NCBI GenBank assembly: GCA_025055765.1
Contig: JANWWS010000013.1
Location: forward strand, 124,001 to 188,000
Origin: Leptospiraceae bacterium
Lineage (GTDB): Bacteria > Spirochaetota > Leptospiria > Turneriellales > Turneriellaceae
Direction of reading: 5' to 3'
Length of the DNA: 64,000 nucleotides
Shown here: positions 48,303 to 57,010 of the stretch, in pieces
Position numbering within the stretch: the first letter of the stretch is position 1
Layout of the letters: every line of letters begins with the position of its first letter
Made by a program: the position numbers and the translations under genes
Notes under the pieces: model-generated
The model's database searches: none
The model's input: the letters and a program-made list of their open reading frames with translations, nothing else
Told to the model about the DNA's origin: nothing

Positions 48303-48439
48303 AAGACAATTCCAATCACGAAGGCAAAATTAGCAACCAAAATTTAACGGTCGTTACATTGGAACCAGCTATGGAATGCTTTAAGACTTGGCTACGGTGG
48401 GCGAGCAAACCCATGGGGATTCGAGTCGATGAGTCTTGA

Positions 48440-48657
48440 GTCCCGGAGCGAGAGCAAACAAAACTTTATATCGACCGTGTCTTCGTAGGAAGGAGAGCGG
48501 GCGGCTCTGTAGGGCTAAAAGGACTCCCTGCCTATACAGTGCTGACCAGGGCCAGAGATAAGCGGGCTTTGGCCCAAACGGCGGAAGCTATGCCCCATTC
48601 ATGTGGGGCAACTGCCCCATTATGTGAACACGCAGAGAGAAATACTTGGAGTGCCTA
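48440..48657 (+). pseudogene. Possible gene remnant (unidentified)
   Basis: The plus-strand frame is open from just after a stop at 48437 to a stop at 48657, about 72 codons, without a convincing start. It reads LYIDRVFVGRRAGG, then LPAYTVLTRARDKRALAQT. The IDxVFVG and VLTRARDK pieces are faintly like a DDE transposase of the IS1595 type, but they are too few to call. A short open piece in another frame just upstream (from an ATG near 48372, reading FKTWLRWASKPMGIRVDES) could be the same decayed gene after a frameshift. Confidence 0.25.
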
Positions 48658-48889
48658 AACATTGGGTGGTTACGTAGGTTTTCTTACAAAACAGCCTAAA
48701 TTTTTGTTTTTGGGCAAAACGAAATGTCCTCATAATTTCTGAAATAAGCCATGAGAACTTAGTGCCCAATCGGTTCATGCTTTCGAAGTAAGGACTAAGC
48801 TCTCTTCAGTAGTAGCACAAAAACCTCTTATGGACCAAAGACAAGGCAAAGGCATGAGGCCAGTGTTGAAATAAATCTTACAAATTTTC

Positions 48890-48918
48890 TTGACACTTGC
48901 TTTTGCTATAGCTAAGAC
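48890..48918 (+). promoter_or_regulatory. Candidate promoter of the glycosidase-like gene
   Basis: TTGACA (48890-48895) and TAAGAC (48913-48918) are 17 bp apart. The ATG at 48925 lies 6 bp past the -10, so the message would be leaderless if this is used. The -10 matches the consensus only in part. Confidence 0.35.
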
Positions 48919-48924
48919 ACGAGA

Positions 48925-49905
48925 ATGGAAATTCGGGATTTCCTCGCACTCAAATGGCAGGACGATGGCTGTCCTCTGATCCATCCACCATTCCTTTCGC
49001 CGATCGTGGCAGATCCCACGTGGCTGCCACCGGAATTGGTGCCGGATGGCTCATGGCGGCTCTTTGCGCACGATGTCTTCGGACTGCGCCAATACCGCTC
49101 CGACGACGGGCTCCATTGGCAAAAAACGTCTTTTTTTGTTCCTGGTGCGATGCGCGCTTTCTTATATCACGAATCGGGAACTTATTTTCTTTACTACGAA
49201 AAATACACGCCTTTGCGCCTTGTCTTCGCCTGGTCGCGCTATCCGCTCTGGCGCTCGGCAATAGCACTGAGGACATCTTCTGATTTCAAGCGTTGGAGCG
49301 CAGAAAAAATTGTGCTGAAGCCAGAATTACCCTGGCACCATGAACCCAAGCGCGGATACGCCGTGGGCAATCCCTGCCTCGTCCGTTTGCAACAAGGCTA
49401 TGCCCTTTACTACAGCGCTGGACTGGTCTATGTCCCCGACTGCGGCTTCACTGAACCCCGCCATATTGGCCGTGCCCTTGCGCCGTCACCGGAAGGGCCT
49501 TTTTCGCCCCAGACACAGCCTATCCTTTCTCCGCAAGCAGACGATCCACAGCGCAATCTAGGTGCAGGCGCGATCAAGGTACTAGCGCTGGCCGATGGGT
49601 TCATTGGCCTGCAGAACGGCATTGGCTACAACGCTGGCCGATCGTCGTCCACATTACTACTGCTCCGCAGTAGTGATGGCCAGCAATTTGAAAGAGCAAA
49701 AGCAGAGCCGCTTTTAGCGCCTTCACAGGGCTGGCGCAAGTCACACATCTATGCCTGTGACATAAAATATGCCGAGCCGCTACGCGCCTTTGTCTTATAC
49801 TATAACGCACGTGATGACTGGCATTGGAGGCGTGGCCGGGAAAGGATTGGCAGGATTGTGGCTTATACCACACATAGTGATATTGATCCACCAAAGACAG
49901 CCTAA
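48925..49905 (+). CDS. Beta-propeller glycosidase-like protein (GH43/GH32-type fold)
   Basis: The 326 residues have the repeated pattern of a five-bladed propeller glycosidase: blades begin with VADPTWLPPEL, WRLFAHDVFGLRQYRSDDGLHWQK, LRTSSDFKRWSAEKIVL, GNPCLVRLQQGYALYYSAGL and LLRSSDGQQFERA. The aspartate in VADP and the glutamate in HEPKRGYAVGNP could be the catalytic pair, but the family cannot be fixed. There is no signal peptide. The gene looks more GC-rich than its neighbours and lies between two long non-coding stretches, which suggests transfer from elsewhere. It stands alone. Confidence 0.7.
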   Translation: MEIRDFLALKWQDDGCPLIHPPFLSPIVADPTWLPPELVPDGSWRLFAHDVFGLRQYRSDDGLHWQKTSFFVPGAMRAFLYHESGTYFLYYEKYTPLRLVFAWSRYPLWRSAIALRTSSDFKRWSAEKIVLKPELPWHHEPKRGYAVGNPCLVRLQQGYALYYSAGLVYVPDCGFTEPRHIGRALAPSPEGPFSPQTQPILSPQADDPQRNLGAGAIKVLALADGFIGLQNGIGYNAGRSSSTLLLLRSSDGQQFERAKAEPLLAPSQGWRKSHIYACDIKYAEPLRAFVLYYNARDDWHWRRGRERIGRIVAYTTHSDIDPPKTA

Positions 49906-50593
49906 TTTTTATGGGGGCTAGAAAGAAAAAAAGGCTGGGGTGTGGGAACTACCCAAACTATGGTTGTCGGGAGAACATGAAACAAAGTAGTAGTTTTCAT
50001 CTTTTCTGTGCAGTTCTTATCTACACGAAATTTTCGGCGTTTCTTTTTATCGTTTTCGCCCCCTAGGCCAAGAAGAGCGATGCTTGAGAAAAGTCCTGAA
50101 ATTTTGTGTAGCTATAGCGCAGAGCAACCACTATTTGGAATCTGAAATGGAAATTCTCTTACGCCTACCATAGCCTGGCTAAGCAGTACTTACGATTTGA
50201 TGAAATCTCAGAAGTACAGAAAATCCCATTACTGATCTTTGGATTCCTCACGCACATGGACCTATGTGTTAGACTATAGCCCTAGGCAATTTCAACCAAC
50301 TCACCGTGATATCGAACTCGCCTCGAAGTTTGGTCTCAAAGCTTGATGGGCACAGGCTATGTTTCTTATGGGAATACTTTCAAGAATTTTGAGAGCTTGG
50401 GTAGATCTTTGGCAAATAAGCATTTACGAGGTAAAATTTTACGCCAGGACCTGCCCCAACGATACCATCATAACCAGGATTTAAAAAAAGAAGGTCAAGG
50501 CCAACAAAAAATGGCTTTCACAGGCTTTGAGTTTACACACGAAGCAAGCAGGTCAAGATAAGTAGAAAAGGAAAACAGCTCTTCGATTAGGCT
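49906..50593. other. Long spacer with no intact gene
   Basis: Nearly 690 bp between the glycosidase-like gene and the end of purL. An open stretch without a start (50236-50346) reads TWTYVLDYSPRQFQPTHRD and ends ELASKFGLKA, which looks like the end of a decayed gene; I do not recognise it. A 72-codon frame at 50343-50561 has no ribosome site and no familiar motif, and I do not call it a gene. Confidence 0.45.
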
Positions 50594-52867
50594 CTAGCGC
50601 AGATATACGCGCAAGCTTTCCTCGTAGATCTCCTGTAGCAAGCGCAGGGAGATATGCAGCTTTCCGAACGAAAAGCTATCGCTTGCCTCTGTCTCTCCCA
50701 GGTAGCGGAAAGGTACTTGTTCCCTTTGGGCAAGCTCAGCAATTTTGTCTCGATGTTCTCTCTCATAGCAAACTAAGTACGTAGAAGCTGTTTCGCCTAA
50801 AAAAAGCGTGTCATAATTACGAAATTCTTCTCTCAAAAGGGATAGACTCTTAAACGCAAAACCAAGATGTTTTTGCCCCAGCCGCCTACCTGCAAAAAGA
50901 AAACGCAACAGACCCAGTATAAGTCCGCCAGAAGATAGGTCTATTGCTGAGCGCAGCAGCTTTTTCTTGTTCAATTGGAGCAAGAGCCCTGCTGTTTTTT
51001 TTTCTTCTTTTAGACTCAAGGGAGGCAGTCTATCGCTCAATATGCCTGTCTTAAGATAGTGAAAGAGGGAACCCTCCAAGCGGGGATTAAAGAACCCCAA
51101 AAGAGCTATCTCACAATCAAGGAAGGCATGAGAGGTTAGTGCCTCCTTTTCGTCTTCTAGTAAGCCCACCATGCCAATAGTGGGGGTGGGTAAGACAGGC
51201 CCTTCTTCAGATTCATTATAGAACGACACATTGCCACCGGTTATGGGAACATTGAGTTCCTTAGCTGCCTGTGACATCCCCAAAACGGCTTGTCGGAAGT
51301 AATAATAGTTATCTGGCTTATAGGGATTGCCAAAATTCAAGCAGTTGGTTATTCCAAGGGCATAAGCTCCCGCGGCGGATATGTTGCGGTAGGCTTCTGC
51401 TACCGTGTGCCTAGTTCCCTCAAAAGGGTCCTGGGCTACATAGAGGGAGTTACCGTCCACCGTTACAGCAAGGGCAAGGCTCCCCTCCCCTACTCGGTAC
51501 ACTCCTGCGTTTTCCCCTGGGCCTATAATACGGCCAAGACCAACCTCGCAGTCATATTGTTCGTAGATGGGGGCCTTCGAGGCAAAATTGGGTTCACTTA
51601 GTAATTTAGAGAAAAATTCCAGAGCTTTGCTAAGAAGGGGGATTTCCATAATGGTTTCAAGATCTTCCCCCTCAAAGATTGGGCGGGGGGCCTTCGATTG
51701 CCAAAGATCTCGTCTTGTTGGACTAAATTCCCTTTCATAAAGCGGGGCCTCTTTGACGAGGAAATCCGGAGAAAGTCGGGCGTATTCTTTCCCTTGGTAG
51801 CGAATTACGAGTTCCTTTGCAGCTGTGGTGACCCCAATAACTTGGGCCTCTAGCTCCCACTTAGCGAAGATGTTATGGATTTCCTGGACCTTCTCCCTTT
51901 CTACTAAGAGTAACATTCTTTCCTGGCTTTCAGAAAGAAGATATTCATATGGCTCCATGTCTTTTTCTCTAGTCGGGATTTTCTCCAGGTCAAGTATCAT
52001 GCCAAAGCCTCCAGAAGACGCCATCTCGCTTGTCGAGCTTACAAGACCTGCTGCCCCCATATCTTGGATGGCCACGACGAGTCCCTTGTGGAGGCATTCT
52101 AAAGTTGCTTCCATGAGTAGTTTTTCCAAAAAAGGGTCCCCCACTTGTACGGCACTGCGCTCTTCAAAAGAATCTTCGGAAATCTCTTTGGAAGCAAAGC
52201 TTGCCCCATGAATCCCATCTCTTCCGGTGCGTGCTCCTGCGTACATGACATACTGCCCAGCTTGGCCCCGTCTTGCCGAGGCCAGTTTGTCTATGGGGGC
52301 AATCCCCACGGTCATCGCATTAACTAGGGGATTCTTGCTATAGCTGTCATGGAAAAAAACTTCCCCCCCCGCGCAAGCAATGCCTAAGGAATTGCCGTAA
52401 TCGGCTATTCCTCTGACCACATTTTTCAAAAGATAGCGGTTGCGTTTATCGGTCGGATAACCAAAGCGTAGCGAGTTTAACGACACAAGGGGACGAGCTC
52501 CCATGGTAAAGACATCCCTCATAATTCCCCCAACCCCTGTCGCTGCGCCTTGATAAGGTTCAATTGCTGACGGGTGATTATGAGATTCTATTTTAAATAC
52601 GACAGCGAGATTATCGCTTATTTTTAAAACTCCTGCGTTTTCCTCCCCTGGGCGCGCGAGAAGGCGGGGAGATTCGCAGTAAAGGTTGCGCAAGAGCAAC
52701 TTAGAATTCTTGTAGGAACAGTGTTCCGACCACATGCCTGAGAACATCGCAAGCTCTGTGAAGGTAGGTGTGCGCCCTAGAAGCATGCAGATTTTTTCGT
52801 ATTCCTTCTCTAGTAGACCCAAGTTTAGAGCATCTTCCTTTGTACCCGCCCGATCCGATGGGAACAT
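50594..52867 (-). CDS. purL: Phosphoribosylformylglycinamidine synthase, PurL subunit
   Basis: The synthetase subunit of FGAM synthase, the fourth step of purine synthesis; it takes ammonia from PurQ. The short PurL type (757 residues) is shown by FSGMWSEHCSYKNSKLLL, SHNHPSAIEPYQGAATGVGGI, AGGEVFFHDSYSKNP, IQDMGAAGLVSSTSEMA and LNFGNPYKPDNYYYFRQAVLG. The glutaminase domain of the large form is missing, so separate PurQ and PurS are needed; neither is next to it. I use the ATG 52865-52867 (MFPSDRAGTKEDA); a TTG at 52933 would overlap sufS by 20 bp and add 22 residues. Confidence 0.94.
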   Translation of the reverse strand: MFPSDRAGTKEDALNLGLLEKEYEKICMLLGRTPTFTELAMFSGMWSEHCSYKNSKLLLRNLYCESPRLLARPGEENAGVLKISDNLAVVFKIESHNHPSAIEPYQGAATGVGGIMRDVFTMGARPLVSLNSLRFGYPTDKRNRYLLKNVVRGIADYGNSLGIACAGGEVFFHDSYSKNPLVNAMTVGIAPIDKLASARRGQAGQYVMYAGARTGRDGIHGASFASKEISEDSFEERSAVQVGDPFLEKLLMEATLECLHKGLVVAIQDMGAAGLVSSTSEMASSGGFGMILDLEKIPTREKDMEPYEYLLSESQERMLLLVEREKVQEIHNIFAKWELEAQVIGVTTAAKELVIRYQGKEYARLSPDFLVKEAPLYEREFSPTRRDLWQSKAPRPIFEGEDLETIMEIPLLSKALEFFSKLLSEPNFASKAPIYEQYDCEVGLGRIIGPGENAGVYRVGEGSLALAVTVDGNSLYVAQDPFEGTRHTVAEAYRNISAAGAYALGITNCLNFGNPYKPDNYYYFRQAVLGMSQAAKELNVPITGGNVSFYNESEEGPVLPTPTIGMVGLLEDEKEALTSHAFLDCEIALLGFFNPRLEGSLFHYLKTGILSDRLPPLSLKEEKKTAGLLLQLNKKKLLRSAIDLSSGGLILGLLRFLFAGRRLGQKHLGFAFKSLSLLREEFRNYDTLFLGETASTYLVCYEREHRDKIAELAQREQVPFRYLGETEASDSFSFGKLHISLRLLQEIYEESLRVYLR

Positions 52868-52913
52868 GGGGGCAAAAAGGACTTTTGATACTAGGGGTAA
52901 AGGATTTCCGACT

Positions 52914-54230
52914 CTATTGAATTTTCTTTCCAAAAAGACGTAAGATTTGTCTTAGGGCTTCCTTAAGCAGCAGGAGCTCCTCTTTCGTGTTGTACAAGAA
53001 GAGGCTGACCCTGGCCGTAGCGGAAATCTGCCAAGCTTGCATCAGCAGTTGGCAACAGTGGTGACCAGTGCGTATGCAGATATTCTGTTCGTCGAGCAGT
53101 GTACCTACATCATTTGGATGGATCTTGCCCAAGTTAAACGCAATAATTCCGGCTTTTTTTACTTTTGCGCTGTTCACTTCATCAAGAGAAGGACCATAGA
53201 GGGTACCCCCTAGTTCCTGTATGATTTCCATAGCCATGGTGGTGAGTTCACTTTCCTGGGCCATAATCTCACGACAGAGAGGAAGGGTTAAAAACTCAAC
53301 AGCTGCACGTAGACCAAAAACTTCTCCAATAGGAGGTGTTCCCGCTTCAAAGCGGTGGGGAGGTTCGTTATAAGTGGTTTTTTCTTTGGTTACTTGCAAA
53401 ATCATATCCCCCCCTCCTTCAAAGGGAGGCAGCACCGAGAGAACATCTTTTCTCCCTGCTAAAATACCAATCGCTGTTGGTCCTCCTATTTTGTGACCGC
53501 TAAAAGCAACAAAATCAGCTGGGTTATCCCTCAGGGAAAATCCACCATGGCAAACTGCCTGAGCTGCATCGACAATAAAAATAGCTCCTTTATTTTTTGC
53601 AAACTCTATAAAATTCTTTAGATCATGGACCACCCCGCTTACATTAGACACAGCGGCTAAAGATATGATTTTTACGGGAAGGTTCTTAAGTTCCCCGGCC
53701 AGAGGGGAGTCATCCAGGGTACCATTCTTTCTCACCGGCAAGAAATAAATATGAGATTGGGTTAGTTCAGTGATAATCTGCCAGGGCACAATGTTTGAGT
53801 GGTGCTCCGATTCCGAAAGAACTATTATGTCTCCCTTACCTAGGGGAGTATGCCATGCTGAAAAAAAGGGAGCCAGTTCTTTTTTTACGCGCAGCAGGGA
53901 GTAAGCCAGTAGATTTATCGAAGTCGTGGTTCCGCGTGTGTAGATAATTTCCCAGTTTTCTGGCGCATGGAGAAAATTGCGTATGACTTGCCTTGTAGAT
54001 TCATAGATTTCCGTGGCCTGAGCAGACAGAGAGTAGACCCCCCTATGAATGTTTACGCTTTTTGTTTCGTAGTAATCAAGTATGGCATCTAGCACTGGTT
54101 TGGGCTTTAGAGCCGTTGCTGCAGAGTCTAGGTAGATAGTATTAGGGTTGTGCGAAAAGAAAGGGTAATAGCTGCGCAGATGCTGCACTCGAGAGGCGCT
54201 ATGCGTTTTTTCCTGAGTGGTGGTGAGCAC
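52914..54230 (-). CDS. sufS: Cysteine desulfurase SufS
   Basis: A group II cysteine desulfurase supplying sulfur for iron-sulfur clusters. YLDSAATALKPKPVLDAILDYY, SESEHHSNIVPWQ, VDAAQAVCHGG and SGHKIGGPTAIG (PLP lysine in HK) are in order. The catalytic cysteine lies in ICIRTGHHCCQ, with two cysteines in a row. At 438 residues it is slightly longer than usual (405), through about 12 N-terminal residues and a few small insertions. No other suf gene is adjacent, which is unusual. It lies upstream of purL on the same strand. Confidence 0.93.
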   Translation of the reverse strand: MLTTTQEKTHSASRVQHLRSYYPFFSHNPNTIYLDSAATALKPKPVLDAILDYYETKSVNIHRGVYSLSAQATEIYESTRQVIRNFLHAPENWEIIYTRGTTTSINLLAYSLLRVKKELAPFFSAWHTPLGKGDIIVLSESEHHSNIVPWQIITELTQSHIYFLPVRKNGTLDDSPLAGELKNLPVKIISLAAVSNVSGVVHDLKNFIEFAKNKGAIFIVDAAQAVCHGGFSLRDNPADFVAFSGHKIGGPTAIGILAGRKDVLSVLPPFEGGGDMILQVTKEKTTYNEPPHRFEAGTPPIGEVFGLRAAVEFLTLPLCREIMAQESELTTMAMEIIQELGGTLYGPSLDEVNSAKVKKAGIIAFNLGKIHPNDVGTLLDEQNICIRTGHHCCQLLMQAWQISATARVSLFLYNTKEELLLLKEALRQILRLFGKKIQ

Positions 54231-54316
54231 ATCTAAAAGCTACAAAAAAAAGGATGATCTGTCGAATTTCCGTTTGTTTTTAATCGACGTCGCATGATAG
54301 GTCATTTGTTTCTGCC

Positions 54317-55873
54317 ATGCTCACAAAAGTATTCAACTTTGCCTTGCTCTTTTTTTTCTTTATATTTACCCTTGGAGCAGAAGTTTTTTCGACCCAAGAG
54401 CTCAAAGAGCGTTTTGAAAAAAATATACGCAAATACCGTCTTCAAAATGGCTTGCGCATTATTTTAATGAGAAACGGCATATCTCCCTCTCTTGCGCTTT
54501 ATCTTAAAATAGGTGTGGGCTCTGCCGATGAGCCTTTGGAAGCCATGGGTGTGGCCCACTTTTTGGAGCATCTTCTTTTTAAAGGTACCACCAAGATCGG
54601 TACTCTGGATTATCGTCAAGAAGAGCCTTATTTACAGCAAATCTTTACAGAAGGAGAAAGGCTTGATGAGCTCTCTCTCCAGCTTTTAAATCCGCTTCTC
54701 ACCCAAGAGCAAAAAAGCCTGCTCGAGAAAGAGAAAAAGAAAGCGGAGGAAAGGCTTCATTTGTGGGAGAAACTAGCGAGCCGCTTTGTCATAAGTGAAG
54801 AAGATTCTCAAATCTACAATTTAGCGGGTCAGGTAGGCTATAATGCCTATACCACCACAGATGTTACAAATTATCAAATTAAATTGCCGTCAAACCGACT
54901 AGAGCTGTGGGCAGCAATGGAAAGTGACCGCTTTCTCGAACCTGTCTTTCGGGAATTTTATGCCGAGCGCAGAGTTATTTTAGAAGAGCGCAGACTACGC
55001 TATGATACAAAACCCTTCGGCTTGCTTTATGAGCTTTATCTCTCTACAGCTTTTGGCTTAAGTGCCTATGGAAAGCCCGTTATCGGATATCCCCAGAACA
55101 TCCCCTACCTTACCTATTCGCAAACCAGAAGGTTCTTCGAGGAGCATTACCATCCCTCTCAGATGGTAATTGCCGTGGTGGGCAACCTTGATTTTGAGGA
55201 AACATATAAAATATTAGAAAAATATTTCTCTCGTCTGCCTGCCGGAAAACCCCCTTCCTTTGTGCCTATAAGCTCGCTACCCCAAAAAGGGCGTCGCCTC
55301 GCTTGGCTTGAGCAAGACAGCACCCCTCAGTTTATTACAGGATTTAAAAGGCCCAGCGTACACCATCCCGATGCTATAGCCTTTGAAGTCTTAGCAAGAC
55401 TTTTAGGGGAGGGCCAGACGTCAAGGCTCAAGAAGCGCCTTGTCTTAGATGAGAAAATTGCCTCTCAGGTCATTGTCTATTCCTCGGTCCCTGGTGATAA
55501 GCTAGAAACCACTTTTGCTATATTTTGTTCTCTTTATTCAGAAAAACACTATGAACTTGCCGAGAAAGCCATATGGGATGAATTAGAGAAGGTTGCCAAT
55601 GGAACCATAGATCCTAGGGAACTTGAGAAAATAAAAAATGGTTATATAGTCGATCTTTTGGAAACTCTTCAAACCAATGCTGGACTTGCTGACAACTTAA
55701 GCTACTACGAGCTCATGTTTGGAGATTACCGAGTCTTTTATCGTTTTTTAGATGAGCTAAATAAACTCCATGTGGATGATTTAGCTAGGGTAGCCCGAGA
55801 ATATTTTGTTATGGAAAAAAACACCACTGTTTATGTAAAGCCCATTAATCGAGACAGTCGGGGTGTACGTTAA
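54317..55873 (+). CDS. Secreted M16-family zinc metallopeptidase
   Basis: The protein has a signal peptide (FALLFFFFIFTLGAE) and the inverted zinc motif HFLEH (81-85), with the third ligand in ILEERRLRYD (Glu223 or Glu224). Between the HxxEH and the NAYTTTDVTNY segment about 80 residues are inserted, mostly charged coiled coil (LLTQEQKSLLEKEKKKAEERLHLWEKL). The C-terminal domain (about 300-510) is the inactive M16 half. At 518 residues it has a single pair of domains. It may degrade peptides in the periplasm. It overlaps the convergent M15 gene by 29 bp. Confidence 0.92.
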   Translation: MLTKVFNFALLFFFFIFTLGAEVFSTQELKERFEKNIRKYRLQNGLRIILMRNGISPSLALYLKIGVGSADEPLEAMGVAHFLEHLLFKGTTKIGTLDYRQEEPYLQQIFTEGERLDELSLQLLNPLLTQEQKSLLEKEKKKAEERLHLWEKLASRFVISEEDSQIYNLAGQVGYNAYTTTDVTNYQIKLPSNRLELWAAMESDRFLEPVFREFYAERRVILEERRLRYDTKPFGLLYELYLSTAFGLSAYGKPVIGYPQNIPYLTYSQTRRFFEEHYHPSQMVIAVVGNLDFEETYKILEKYFSRLPAGKPPSFVPISSLPQKGRRLAWLEQDSTPQFITGFKRPSVHHPDAIAFEVLARLLGEGQTSRLKKRLVLDEKIASQVIVYSSVPGDKLETTFAIFCSLYSEKHYELAEKAIWDELEKVANGTIDPRELEKIKNGYIVDLLETLQTNAGLADNLSYYELMFGDYRVFYRFLDELNKLHVDDLARVAREYFVMEKNTTVYVKPINRDSRGVR

Positions 55874-56588
55874 AGAAATACTCTCTTACGTATTTTTGGA
55901 CATGTTTTTTCCCAGAAAAATCCCCCCTTATGGGAAATTTTGTTTCAAAAAGCCTCATAAAAGAAAGGGCGCGGGCCTTATATGACCAGTGCCAACTCTC
56001 CTCTTCGTGACCTTCGCTATATCCAGGCCGCCGATTTTGAGGGCTTCCCCGATAAGGTTGGCAAAAGCCAAAGCGCGGGGCATTTTGGTTGAGCCACTCA
56101 TAAACCCTTTTTCCCTCCCCCTTTTTCCAACTCTCATTTTCGAGGGCATTTTGTGGTAATATGTTACCAAAAGTGATATCTATGTCACTACCCCAGTGGT
56201 GTCGGCTAGCTCCAGGAGGAGCCGAGTAGCGCAGGATTTTTTTGACTATTTCCTCCTCTTCCAGATGTGGGCTATTTTGTTTTAGTTTAGTATACTTACT
56301 TTCCCAGATCTTGCGCTGCTGCTCAAAACTCCTTGTAGCTGAAATTATGCGTAGTTGAATACCCTTTTTTTTGGCCTCTAGCCTCATTGCCTCGAAAGCG
56401 CTCTCCGTGTCTTGATGCAGATATAGAGGATAAGATACCGCCTGCTCCTTTTTTAGTAGCGTGTAACCTTGTTGACGAGAGGGGTCATAAAACCCCTGTG
56501 CTAAGAGCAAGTCGTCGTTTTCGCTCTGCGAGCTAGACGAGGCGAGGGACAAAAAAAAGAAAATCCCCCCTCTAAGAAAAACCCTCAT
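55845..56588 (-). CDS. D-alanyl-D-alanine carboxypeptidase of the VanY type (M15B)
   Basis: The protein has a signal peptide (FLRGGIFFFLSLASSSSQ), then SATRSFEQQRKIWESKY, SRHHWGSDIDITFGN (zinc ligands His and Asp) and EESWHWSYKARAL (His ligand). So it trims peptidoglycan stem peptides in the periplasm. At 247 residues it is normal. It overlaps the STAS gene by 4 bp. Confidence 0.9.
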   Translation of the reverse strand: MRVFLRGGIFFFLSLASSSSQSENDDLLLAQGFYDPSRQQGYTLLKKEQAVSYPLYLHQDTESAFEAMRLEAKKKGIQLRIISATRSFEQQRKIWESKYTKLKQNSPHLEEEEIVKKILRYSAPPGASRHHWGSDIDITFGNILPQNALENESWKKGEGKRVYEWLNQNAPRFGFCQPYRGSPQNRRPGYSEGHEEESWHWSYKARALSFMRLFETKFPIRGDFSGKKHVQKYVREYFFNVHPDCLD

Positions 56589-56932
56589 GTGGGGAGGGTC
56601 TTTACCGCCTCCTCTTCTGAATTGTAAATTTCAAAAAGTGAGGTAAGCTCAATGACATCAAAAATTCTTTTCACAGCCGGGCGCACACAGCAAATTTTAA
56701 GGCTTCCATTTTTATCTTTTAGCCGACGTAAGAGAGCTATCGCTACACGAAAACCCGAAGATGACATGTATTCGACATTTTCCATGTTTAAAATGAGGTG
56801 AGATATATTTTCTTTTTCAATAGCATCCATGAGTTTCTCTTCTACTTCTCCTGAAACGCTAACATCAAGTCTTCCCGATAAGGCTGCAACAGCTTTACCG
56901 GCAGAGAGATTCTTTAGTTTCACATGCTCCAT
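56585..56932 (-). CDS. STAS-domain anti-sigma factor antagonist
   Basis: The 115-residue protein has the fold and phosphorylation site of SpoIIAA/RsbV: LSGRLDVSVSGEVEEKL, HLILNMENVEYMSSSGFRVAIALLRRLK, with the target serine in the SSS run. I start it at ATG 56932, where a GAGG ribosome site lies 5 bp upstream; a GTG at 56998 would add 22 unconserved residues. It lies between the carboxypeptidase gene and the cyclic-nucleotide-domain gene, on the same strand. Confidence 0.88.
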   Translation of the reverse strand: MEHVKLKNLSAGKAVAALSGRLDVSVSGEVEEKLMDAIEKENISHLILNMENVEYMSSSGFRVAIALLRRLKDKNGSLKICCVRPAVKRIFDVIELTSLFEIYNSEEEAVKTLPT

Positions 56933-57010
56933 ATCATCCTCAGGAGAGGTAGCATAATTCAGCAAAAACAGTTTGTCAATCGTTTTGGCTTTGGCCACGT
57001 TCTGTTTTGT

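Larger units (their letters stand above)
48303..48924. other. Long spacer with coding-like remnants, no intact gene
   Basis: About 620 bp lie between two divergent starts. The promoter of the phosphatase gene should be within the first 150 bp. One hairpin, GCCCCA-TTCATG-TGGGGC (48593-48610 region), has no T-run. A stop-free stretch is listed separately. No tRNA or known RNA is recognised. Confidence 0.5.

Noticed and set aside
48361-48660. Structured RNA such as tmRNA, RNase P RNA or 6S RNA
   Set aside because: Only one small hairpin is visible and none of the conserved sequence blocks of these RNAs is found.
50343-50561. 72-codon plus-strand frame before purL
   Set aside because: No ribosome site, no recognisable motif and a composition rich in basic and polar residues; I treat it as part of the decayed spacer.
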